NCBI GenBank assembly: GCA_034401795.1
Contig: CM067366.1
Location: 73,393,087 to 73,457,086, forward strand
DNA: 64,000 nucleotides
Direction of reading: 5' to 3'
Source of the DNA: Chaetoderma sp. LZ-2023a
Lineage: Eukaryota; Mollusca; Caudofoveata; Chaetodermatida; Chaetodermatidae
Shown here: positions 12,691 through 22,931 of the stretch, in pieces
How the letters are laid out: every line of letters begins with the position of its first letter
Numbering within the stretch: the first letter of the stretch is position 1
Made by a program: the position numbers and the translations under genes
Notes under the pieces: model-generated
What the model was told of the DNA's origin: nothing
What the model saw: only the letters and a program-made list of their open reading frames with translations
Databases searched by the model: none

Positions 12691-13517
12691 GCTCGCATTC
12701 AACTCTGTAACCTCCAGGGGTACGCATTGCCCTGAAGTATCATCCTCTAATTCTGAATCATACCCATGCATGTGGTACGTCAGCCCGATGATGCTGGTTA
12801 CAGTAGTGGATTATAATAGGCGCAGCAGGGACATTTGCCTCCCGCTCCAGATCTTGACCAGCCTGCAATTTTTTCTATCAATGATTTTTTTTAGTGAACA
12901 ATGTGTTTTATGCAATTTCTCTTTTCTCAAACGAGAATAACTGTCAGGACATGATGTCCAGAGGGCTATTTTCGTTTGTAAAGCGAGAAACTTCATAACA
13001 CGATATGGTACAAACGTGGTGATTTGTTATGTTCTGCAGCATAAAATAATTATAGTCATGTATGCCCCAGTCTATGCTATTTTGTATAATACACAATATC
13101 ACAGAGTGGGGCTTACATCCTCACACAATTGTATATTCAATAATTGCTAATGGACAATAAGACTCAGTGGCGGATCCAGTGGGGTGGCCCGAGTAGTCTT
13201 GGCCACATCTCCACCCACTCACCTTACAACCCACCCCACCCACCCCTCACCTTAACTAAAACGTTTTCTCATGAAGTCATGAAGATGTCGTGGAAAATTA
13301 TGGTCCTCTGAACCCTTAATCCATGAAATCCCAATTTCAAAGCAATCATACGGGCATGTAATCTATTAATCTATTGAATGGTTTAAAACTAATTGACTGG
13401 AAGCTGTTGCATCTTTTATGCCTTATTATAAGTAACACATTATATTAAGTAATAAACAATATCAATAAACGTATGAAGTGTGCTTGCAGAATTACACTTA
13501 TTCTCTAAGGTAGTGAG
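12691..13517. other. Non-coding stretch, nothing firmly recognised
   Basis: AT-rich spacer. The motif CAGTGGCGGATCCAGTGGGG at 13,166 resembles the end of a DNA transposon, but no matching second end was found. Confidence 0.4.
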
Positions 13518-13894
13518 GTGTAGTTTGGATCGACCGGTTGGGTACCGGCCGTACCAGCTAAGCTAGGTACGCGCCGCCCATCCTGGATTTGTTCCCTGAA
13601 CACGCCCCCCTGGGTAGAGCCATAAGCGTATATGGGCCTATGAGAGAGATCGCGTTGCAAAAACGACTAAGTTCGTTAAAGCACATAATGCGCATGCGCG
13701 CGCTTAGATGCTATTTTTGATGGAGCACATGATTTACGACCAAGAAGGGATGACGCTTTTAGTGTACCAAGATGGCACCCCGTAATCCTTTTTGATTACC
13801 TATTCCCATTAAATCTGGCATTAATCAAGACCAGAATTCGACGGGATTTTTAAATCTGTAAACTATTTCAAAATCGGTTTAGAAATGGTTGCCA

Positions 13895-14038
13895 TGACGT
13901 CATAACCACGTGGGCGCAGAACTTCTAGAATGTTCTAGAACATTCGACTGCGCTATTATTAGCCACGCGCTGATTGGCTGTAGCTCGAACGATGATTGGT
14001 TGGAGCCTGCGCCTGTGACGTCATGAGGAGTATAAAAG
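13895..14038 (+). promoter_or_regulatory. Promoter of LTR-like copy A with perfect heat-shock element
   Basis: In order: CRE TGACGTCA (13,895), E-box CACGTG (13,907), five alternating TTC/GAA triplets each two bases apart (13,923-13,945), inverted CCAAT boxes ATTGG (13,973 and 13,995), a second CRE (14,016) and TATAAAAGG (14,031). The five-unit array is an ideal binding site for trimeric heat-shock factor. The HSE-CCAAT-TATA arrangement resembles hsp70-type promoters. That the site responds to heat is an inference. Confidence 0.85.
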
Positions 14039-14067
14039 GAGACGCGATCCAGAGATCGAGAGCATCC

Positions 14068-14082
14068 TCGGCCAGGGGCCGA
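14068..14082 (+). other. Conserved GC hairpin just after the predicted start site
   Basis: TCGGCC-AGG-GGCCGA forms a perfect 6-bp stem, 37 bases after the start of the TATA box. The same hairpin is at 23,524-23,538 in copy C, so it is likely to lie at the 5' end of the transcript. Confidence 0.6.
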
Positions 14083-16734
14083 ACAGGTTGGACCTGTACT
14101 AGCTACTATTGAGCGACAGATGTTACGCATAAAACTTCGGTTTCTGACGGGTTCTCTCCCATAGTTAGCAGTGCCAACCCACCGCACTAAAAACAATTTT
14201 GTAACTCCCTACTTGCGGGAGCAATTTGGAACTTTCTAACTACTGTTCACGAATATCAACATCTACTTCGGAACATGAACTTGCCTGAGGCCTTTACGGC
14301 CTGAATATGTGATTCTACAGATGTAGAGGCAGGATGTTCTTTGATGAATGACTCGCCGAATCTGCCAGCCATGCCTAAAAGTGGTATTTCAACTGTCACT
14401 ACACTAATGTCATGTAGGTTCTTCTAACTTTCGACCACAGCAAGTAAACTCTGCCCGGTGCGTCTTCAGAGCTGGCTGACGTACCCAGCACTGTTACACT
14501 TTGTTTTGTACCTTCATCTGCATCTGACAGACCCTGCTTGTGATTGGGTTGTTGTCAACTTCCATCTGTGCCATCGGTGTATGGGACCTTTCTTCACAAC
14601 AGTAGTACTATCGTATCTTTTGCTGACTGCTCGCTAGACATCCTATTAGGCTTACAGTGCTGAGCGATGTACTCACTCCATGAGTGTTCTTGCGGGAATC
14701 CTGTTTGCGGAAACCAACTTGTGGGAACGACCTGCGGGAACTTTCCAGCTTTCTGAGAATGCATCAACGCACGTCAACTATGGAATGACGTATCAATTTC
14801 AGTAACATGGTAGCCTAACTTAAGAATGACTACCGAGTATTCAAGTAATTATACTTCACGTTTTAATTATTTTGCTATATATACTTCTCTAATTATATTG
14901 TATCCGTAAGAATGGTCCCGATGACTAAAATGTACTGTAACTGACTTAGGACCGCTAGTTATAATTTCTATATTTGTTTATACTTATTCTCATTTGCTGT
15001 AAGGTGTTTTACTAACCGCACCATAGTAGGTTCATTAACCTGTGCTAAAATATATAATTCTGATCATATTACACTGTATTGATTGTTCTGGTTAGTTTAT
15101 ATATATAGCGCACGTAGGAAACACTATATAGCAACACTTATATATGCACCACTTTCTCCCGCCACCAACAATTTTTCACTGAGGTCACTGTCCGTGCTAT
15201 AACTCTGTTTAGCCCAGCATGCTACCGACTAAACCGTTTCTATTCAGCTCCATAGGGTAGGTTTAATATGATTAGAGACACTTTCTTCGCTAAGAAATCT
15301 GTAGTATACTCTTCTCTTCTGGCAGTGCGATAATCTAGCCCATACTCCAGTAAGACTCATAGTGCCAAGATTTTGTCTCTCTTCATGCTCCACTCAGCCT
15401 TGTGGCTTCTTAATTGTTTGGATGTCCCTATCCGCACCATGGGCTGATCCGACTCTGGGAAACTATTGGGGTTTCCGAGCGGTGATGGCCAGGGTGTGGT
15501 ATCACATACATTCCCTCTGTATCTTCGGATACTTAGTAGTTAGCACTTTTGCCAATGTAGGAAAGCACTGTGATAACTTAATTATTATTTTATTTGCTGA
15601 ACAATCCTCCCGCACCGCAGTGCAAAACTGGGCAACTTGTATATAAACCTAACGACAGGTTAAACGGTTAGTTCCATAGGACACGGTGACGGGCGAGATG
15701 CGTATCCCCACCGAATTCCATAAGAATGTCTGGGCATGATATTTAGATCCGCCATGCCCTTACGGGAAGGACATTTACGGTGTGTATTCGTCTCTCTTAC
15801 CCCCACCATAACGATAGGACAATTGTCTAATAATGCTTTCGTGAAAAGTAACCCATGTCCTGTAATGTTTTATGTGGTTACGGAGTGGGATGTCCGGATT
15901 CTTATCCAGTTCGGAGATCTTACTAAGTAACATGCATGAGCGCTGTCTTCAGTATTGATGTCTTAGGGCGTCTGTTCTCAATGACAGCCGTGTCTAATAG
16001 CTAGGTAGATACCAGCCATTTGCGGCCTAAAATAGTTCTTGTTTCGAAAAACTAAAAGCTAATTAAGCAAAGCAGAAGGCCCGCATAAATAAAGCGGCAA
16101 CTACTAATTCAGCATACTAAGAATCACATAAGACGGTGACAAGGGAATCCATCGGGAATCGCTCGTCCCGTCTTCACGTAAAACAGCACGCAACCCCATA
16201 GTCATAATCTCACTAGGTATGGTCTTTTCTTCCTCAAGCATTTTTGGTTGAAATATTAGAGTGGACCCATTTTTGCCTACTACTCTTCTCCCGCTTTAAG
16301 CAGTGGTGACACCTTCCTGAGACGGCGGCCCACGCGAAGCACTTGCCGCTTGCAAGGATTCAGCGACGACGGTCCACGCGAGGATAATACTCTTCACCCA
16401 AACTAGCACTAGGAGTAGTGCCCACATGAGGTACATAACTTTTCGTCCTAGATAATCTTCCTTTCAGCTTATAGGTATAATAACTTTTATTAAGTTAATT
16501 AGTTAAGTCTCGTGTACGGGAGACTCCCTTGCGGGGATACCTCTGCGGACCTACGAGTCTGTGTGGTACCTCCGGGAGCCCCATGTTTAAAAGTTCATCT
16601 ACCTGTCGCTATGTCTCGTATTTTCGTATGCTCTTATTTTAGTCTTATCTAGCATATTTATAATTGTTTAGGTAAAATCATTGTATAGACTTATATTTTT
16701 AGGTCACCAAATCAAATCTTGTAAGTTCATAGAT

Positions 16735-17041
16735 CACGAAATTGCTATGGACAGGCATACTGGTGACACAAATTCTTGGGATGAGACAGTTGTATTCAAT
16801 GTTCGCGACGATGGTCGCACGGCCCCACCGGAACAATTGAGTTCCACCGGCCTTAGGAGCCGGGTTTTGTTACCCGCAGGGCAGTCTCGTACAAGGTCTG
16901 TCACCCTGAGACCAGATGCTAACCAGCATCATCATTCATCGTGCACTTGCGGCGCAGCGAGTCAACATGATACACCGGAATGGCCCGACACTACCCCGCG
17001 AGCTACAGAAGACAACACCTTAACTGATGCAATTTTAAAAC
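16735..17041 (+). repeat. Inverted-pair segment with conserved peptide, copy 1
   Basis: The plus-strand translation contains MDRHTGDTNSWDETVVFN and DDGRTA. The minus strand of 18,240-18,500 encodes MNRHTGNTNSWDDTLMFN and GNGRTA. Conservation is better at the peptide than at the base level, which suggests an old coding fragment. I do not recognise the family. Confidence 0.5.
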
Positions 17042-18239
17042 TCTAAAAATTGCATCGTATTATGAGTCCTCAATGGAAACATCACATCTGTAGTGGCATG
17101 TTGCATTACTAAGTTATGAATATGAATAGGTGAATAGAATGATAGGTTAATGCATGTTCACAACCTTCTTATCTGTCTTACCATAGTCATTTTTCATTTG
17201 ACTGCTTGATTATCTCCAAGACTGTTCTAAATTACAGGTAAAATAAAACTCAATATTTCCACTCAGAAGGCTGGAAATCGCATCTTAGTGGGCGGGGTGG
17301 GGGGGGGGGGGCGTGAGAGCCTGCAACCCCAGCCGGAACCTACCACCCTCTTTTTGGAAAGGGGCCCTCCCGGAGTTCCTCTCAGACCTACCACAAGGGC
17401 CACTTGTTCGAATAATTTCTGGATCTGCCTCAGAAGATGAACACTGTGATGGAATGGAAACTCCATTACAGACTTACAATATTCGTCTTATTGTCTATTA
17501 TATATTGTTTCAGTATTGTTCATTGGTAATGGGTTCCTTTTTTGTTTGCGTTTACAGATGATGAGTGATGACAAACTGTAGTGGCGAGTGGTCATTCAGT
17601 GTCCCTCAAGCCCACGTGAAAACCTAGTCATTTTAAGTTTTTATTTGTATGGAATATGTACGATATCACCTTATGACAGTATGACCATAAAACCATATGC
17701 GCCTCCATGTAGTAAGGCGAGGTTGTGTAGGTGTGGGTGGGTGGGGTGGAGGTGGGGTGGGGGTGGAGAGATGGCAGGTGTCATATTGTCTTATTTGTCC
17801 ATTATATATTGTTTCAGTACTATGGTTATTAAAGAGTGGTTTTTTTTGTTTTGATACTTTTCTGATGTTTTAGGAGTCAGATGGTTCATGATTATATTAC
17901 AGATGAATATTATTTTTTATCTTCTAGGTGCTCTCAGATGGCACCACTTGCACTTCTAGAGGTAAATATGGCCCTTCAGTTGGCTGTTAAATTATTCAAT
18001 TTTTAGCTATTTAATTTAATTTTTTTGTTCATTCAGTTTTTTATCCAGGTCTGTTTTCGCAACTGAACGGCAAAAAAAATTGAGTGAACAAAAAAAATGA
18101 ACTTAAATGGATAAAAAAGAATAATCTAACAGCCAAATGATGGTCCATATTTACCGCTGGAAAGGCAGGAGATGCCATCTGCGAGTATCTAGATTTCAAC
18201 ATTTCCCTTTTGTTTTGCCTTTCGCTTCCACTCAACTCC

Positions 18240-18500
18240 ACAAATATTCTTTGTCCCCAGCCCTGGCAAGGCTTAATCCGGCACTGGCTGGTTAGCTGGC
18301 CTTGGAGATTGTAGGGGAACTCTGCGCATCTCTGATGCCCACAAAGACCGACCTCTAGAGTTGGTGGAATGATCACATCCCAGTGAGGCCGTGCGACCAT
18401 TGCCACAGAAGTTGAACATCAATGTATCATCCCAGCTGTTCGTATTACCAGTATGGCGATTCATTCCATGAGTTAAATGGAGAGTTGAGACAAATCCGGA
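18240..18500 (-). repeat. Inverted-pair segment with conserved peptide, copy 2
   Basis: Reverse-oriented relative of 16,735-17,041, about 1.2 kb away and just outside the 3' end of LTR-like copy B. It retains an open frame of 81 codons (18,273-18,518). Since copy A is on the other side, each peptide segment may belong to sequence normally next to the LTR-like unit. Confidence 0.5.
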
Positions 18501-18599
18501 AAGAATATCAAAGCGCAAAACAATTGTACTAATTTTCTGCTTTATTATAAGTATATGTACATAGAAACGAAATGGTGTTATTTGTTCTGTATCTCGCCA

Positions 18600-21556
18600 G
18601 AGGTACCTAACTGATCTTTAATTGGTATATTCTGAAAGGTATCCCTCTGAGGGAGGATCCTAACGCAGCCACTTAGCTGGTTTAATATAAACTATAATAG
18701 CCTCAGGCCGGCCAATAATTATTGGTTGCAAGAGAAAAGTGGCTCGCACGGGCCTCCGTCACAGGAAAATGCCTACAACACCGAAGCATAGGAGGAGAAA
18801 TGGCAAAAAGGGCCATTCTCCTATTCAAACAATCCTAAAGATGAGAAAATGAATCAATCCTAGTGTAGTTATTTGGTTTAGTGATGCACACTGTTTTACG
18901 TGAAGGTGGGGTGCATGATTTCTGAGGAATTCAACACCGTCACCTTATGTGAGTTAAAGATATTGTTTTTAGTAGTTGCCTTTTATTTCTGCAGGCCTTC
19001 TTAATGGACCTAACCTATCATTTGGTTATTAGGCCCTTACATGGATTTTTAGGCCGCAAGTGGCTTAGTGCTTACTTAACTTTAGCGAGAAAGCCTTCCT
19101 GGCGAGGATGCTCGATGCCTATTTCGGGTACCGCCATGGAGCATCTCCCCTCAGACCAACAGCGTGCAGACATGTCATCTGGTGGTAGTTTCTGAATTGA
19201 TAGGCGATCCCTCCGCATACCGCAGCACAAGCACAAATAACAAGACAAGGACAAGTCACATTACATAAGCATTAGAAAGCACGTATCTATTTACGGTGGG
19301 GAGAAAGAAACAGATATCCCACTACAGTGACCTTCCTGTCAAGGCATGGAGGGCTTGAAGGCCGCACCCAGTCACTGTTGAGTTAGGACGTGAGCTGTGT
19401 CTTTATCTGCCACCTAGTGTTTCGAGAGCAGACCATGTGAGATCCACTCCCTGGAGCTAAATTTTTACCTAGTTTAAGATTAAGGAAAGTTGCCCAAAAG
19501 AATACACTGCTGGGTTAGTCTACAATAATTATATTTTCGCAGTGATTCCTACTTTGGCAAAAAGGCTTAGCTAACAAGTATCCACATATATAGAGGGGAA
19601 TGCATGGTCATCGACACCATGATTCTGACCGCCAAGAAACCCCAATAGTTTCTTAAGTCAGCCCTAACCAATGCGGCGGAGGAGTTCCAGACAATTAATA
19701 GGCAAGATGACCAGAGAATGGTAGGAAGAGACAGCTACTCGTATATGAAATTTAAGAGGCCTTAAGTGAATGACCAATTATTGAAATTACCGGTGCGCAT
19801 GTGTGACTGAGCTGCAGCACTCGGGAAAGAGACTTCTATATTAAACAGTCTCCTTTAGGTGAGTAGTTGTCCCTAGTTACTGTTAACCTATCCTATTGAA
19901 CTATCATAGTTTAGGGTTAGTGGCCACATGTCATGCTAATGGCATGAGCAAGAGCAGCAACCTGAGTGAAAAATTGTTGCTGTGGGGAGAAACAAGGTGA
20001 TGTGTTTGTTGATGCTATATAGTGTAACCTAAGCGAAGGGCGGTCCAAGTATTTTTGTAAGAATAATAGTAACTAACTACTAAATAGTAAAGTTAGACAG
20101 CCCTCCGACCGTGCGGTGCCTGTTAGTCATCAACACTTATTAAATGAAAATAATTATATACACTAAAGGTAGTAATGGACGGTGCATCCGACCTTGCGGT
20201 ACCTTTTAGTCATTGGTACATGAGAAAATGAAAGTAATTAAATATGAGGAATGTGGTGCACCTATTAGTCATCAGTGCAGAGTTCAATAAACGTCACATG
20301 TTGTTGATACGTTACAAAAAGTGTGGCACGAGCTGGCACAATTTTGTAGTTGCTGCTTGGCAGTTTGCGCAGGCTTCTAACTGATGCGGCTCATACTCAG
20401 GAACATTGAAGAAAACAGTTATTTCTGATGACTCATAGACACCCGCACATATATTATAAGGTTCAATTTACTGCAATGTTAATTTCACTGTACTTGGTGT
20501 GGATTTGGAAGATGTCTACCTTATAATGAAGGCTGGGCATGTAGATATATAATGCAGGATTCATAATTGGAGGCACAAGACAATCCACGTCGCTTAGTTC
20601 TTGCGGCGCATAAAGCACTGTCCTTATCCGGCCTGCAGTCAAAACATTAAACTGGAGCACTAGACACGTGCATTGTTCGTCACCACCATTTCGACATGGT
20701 TCGGTAGATCTGGCGAGATCAATGAACACTAAACGTCCTACATATGGATTTGGATTTTACTTGCTGCCAAAGGGCCACACCGCAAAAAAAGGTCCCTCTG
20801 AAGCTGTTGGTCATGAGAAGTCTTACTTTAAATTGATTGACTACCCCAGTGATGTCTTTCTGGGAGTATACAAAAACTTAGATTGTGGTGCGGAGCATGG
20901 TTGTCCTGAGGGGAACCTGACTGATCGGCTTTGCATTGTTGTAGATTGCAGAACGCGAGCTATACGCAGTTAACACCTGGCTCGTTCCATTTCGGACCGG
21001 ACCCACCTCCGACTGTCTGTTGATCGAAGTTTGAGAGCTCCTTTTATACTAAATGGTGACGTCATACCACCGAGACCTGACGAATCAACGCATGCGTTAT
21101 ATGCGCGGTACGGACGCTGATCATGTTATCGCTGGCCTTCACCCTACCAACATGTGCTATCGCGATGTCTCTTTTAGTCGGAGCTTCAAAATAGTTCGTT
21201 TATATTCTATGATATCTCCACCAGTTCTGGACCGATTTTAATTCTGTAAAAAGTATTGGAATCCTTGTTCAATGATTTCTCCAAAGAAAAGAGAGGATGT
21301 GTCCGTTTTAACCGATTTAGGTTACCAGGCAAAGTATATACATCAGTTGCCATACTTCACACGCTAACACGTGTATGTAAGCTATCTCTCATGGTCACGC
21401 ATGCGCAAAAGGCCATCTCACAGACTCTGCTATTCGGAGCCTCTATTATATGGCTATACATGCTTATATGCTACCCAGGGGAGGGGGCAAGCTTGGAGCC
21501 AGATAGACTGGGCCGGTTCGTACCTACTACTCTTTCTAATAGCTGAGATTGCCTTT
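18600..21556 (-). mobile_element. ~3-kb LTR-like repeat, copy B (diverged, minus strand)
   Basis: Several blocks are reverse complements of parts of A and C. The segment around GTGAAAAATTGTT is at 19,958-20,000, TTTTACGTGAAGG...CACCGTCACCTTATG at 18,892-18,950, and the GGGCCTCCGTC region at 18,750-18,770. A TATA box at 21,041-21,048 (minus) sits next to a CRE at 21,057. The upstream end is recognisable up to about 21,550 by ACCCAGGGGAGGGGG. Copy B is clearly older or from another subfamily, and the heat-shock element is not visible in it. Its outer end meets a LINE at 21,557. Confidence 0.7.
21041..21064 (-). promoter_or_regulatory. TATA box and CRE of LTR-like copy B
   Basis: On the minus strand TGACGTCA (21,057-21,064) is followed by TATAAAAG (21,041-21,048). 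This matches the CRE-TATA pair of copies A and C with similar spacing. The upstream HSE and CCAAT boxes are missing. Confidence 0.65.
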
Positions 21557-22931
21557 TCAATCTTGGTGATCATCCGAGTTGTAGTATTCGAGAATAGATC
21601 TCACTAGAGACTTGTATAAGAGTGTGAAAGTAGATGGGTCAATGTTGGTAAATGTTCTCTTGATTAGTCCTATTGTGCTGTTCGCCTTAGATACGATATT
21701 GGCTATATGTATATCAAAAGAAAGGTTTCTGTCAATATGCACTCCCAACTCTTTTTTTTACCCCTGACATTAATACAGGATGCATATCTGGCGTATCTGT
21801 CATCTCATATTTGGTTTGAGAGTTATTTCTGACGAAGTGTGTTACATGCATTTTATCTGTGTTGAAAGATAGTTGCCATATCTGCGATCACGTACATACT
21901 TTGTCTAATGTTGTCCTGAATCTTACTGGTAGCTGGGTTGCCATATATCTTTGTGTCATCTGCAAATATTTTGCAGCGGCATGTTAGTCCATCAGGTAAG
22001 TCATTTATATATGTCAGAAAAAGTATAGGTCCCAGGATACTTCCTTGTGGCACGCCGCTGGTCACCTCAATCCAGTCTGATATTGTGTCATTTAGCCTTA
22101 CTCTCTGGCTTCTGTTACAAAAGTAGTTTCCTATTGTGAAGATCTGATTATTTCAACCTAGCTAAGCAGGTTAATTAATACACCAAGCTTATAGATTTAT
22201 AGCCCTCTGATATCCGCCCCATTTACCAGGACAGCCTGCTTTCATTTTTAATCTATGCTATGGAATGCCGAGTGGGCGCTGGTGAGTATACTGCTATAAG
22301 AAAACATACCATCTTGAGGCAGAAGCAGACTGGGAGTTGTATCATGAACATGTGTTTTAGCTTAGCTGGAGTTTGAATTGTATTCGTCATTATAAATTGA
22401 ACTCATCATCATCTGAGGGATTTTTACCATTAAATCTATATATTCTATAATTTCATTAAAACTTGTGTCATCAACATCTACCAAGTTACTAAGTCGTAAC
22501 ACCTATCCATCTTACTAAATTTTCACCAATACCATAGCTTCTCAGTTTTGTTTGGAGCCGTTGGTGTGGTACAGTATCGAATGCTTTTGAGAAGTCTAAA
22601 TATGCTGCATCGACAGGTTCATTTGAGTCAAGTTTGGCTGTAATGTCTTCGAGGTATTCTAGTAGTTGAGTTTTACATGGTCTATTATGTCTTTGTCTGA
22701 ATCCATGCTGACACTTGGTAAATAGATTGGCTGTTCCCAGAAAATGTACAATGCTGTCTCTTATAAAAGACTCTAGGACATTACCTAAGGTAGAGGTGAG
22801 ACTGATTGGCCTGTAGTTGCTTGTGCCGTTTTGGAGCCTTTTTGTGTATGCAGCATACATATGCCATTTACCAGATGCCACGTAATACGCCTTCTTCCAG
22901 AGACTTGTTAAAGATTATGTATAGTGGTGTG
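21557..22931 (-). pseudogene. CR1-like LINE reverse transcriptase, main part (interrupted)
   Basis: On the minus strand: TPLYIIFNKSLEEGVL (22,870-22,930), a fingers/palm region with YRPISLTS and the intact motif A LDFSKAFDTVPH (22,489-22,881), [11 protein letters not shown] and FADD (21,853-22,065), then VHIDRNLSFDIHI and LLYKSLVRS (21,557-21,748). A ~350-base foreign segment (about 22,140-22,490) splits the palm between VRWIG and NRSQRV. LTR-like copy C interrupts the element at 22,932, and it resumes at 25,964. Several stops and shifts make it inactive. Confidence 0.88.
22927..22931 (+). other. Target-site duplication GTGTG, left of copy C
   Basis: GTGTG here and at 25,964-25,968 flank copy C. 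Removing one copy and the insert restores a continuous LINE reading (VTPLYIIFNKS), which supports the boundary. Confidence 0.75.

Larger units (their letters stand above)
13518..16405 (+). mobile_element. ~3-kb LTR-like repeat, copy A
   Basis: This unit matches copy C (22,932-25,963) end to end and, in the opposite orientation, the diverged copy B (18,600-21,556). It begins GTGTAGTTTGGATCGACC and ends CACCCAAACTA, so the ends form a short imperfect inverted repeat (TAGTTTGG/CCAAACTA). A TATA box lies about 510 bases in. There is no long open frame. The promoter position, the ends and the 5-bp duplication around copy C fit a very long solo LTR. An unclassified non-autonomous transposon is the alternative. 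No target duplication was found around copy A. Confidence 0.8.
16406..18599. other. Spacer between copies A and B, includes an inverted repeat pair
   Basis: Mostly unrecognised. Segments at 17,490-17,545 and 17,785-17,840 share a TCTATTATATATTGTTTCAGTA-like block. A related pair of inverted segments at 16,735-16,990 and 18,240-18,500 is listed separately. A G-rich run lies at 17,295-17,311. Confidence 0.5.

Noticed and set aside
15362..15646. 94-codon frame in copy A with a relative at 24,971 in copy C
   Set aside because: The shared part is short (around LGNYWGFRAVMARVW), the frames begin and end differently, and the flanks diverge; similarity is explained by the two repeat copies.
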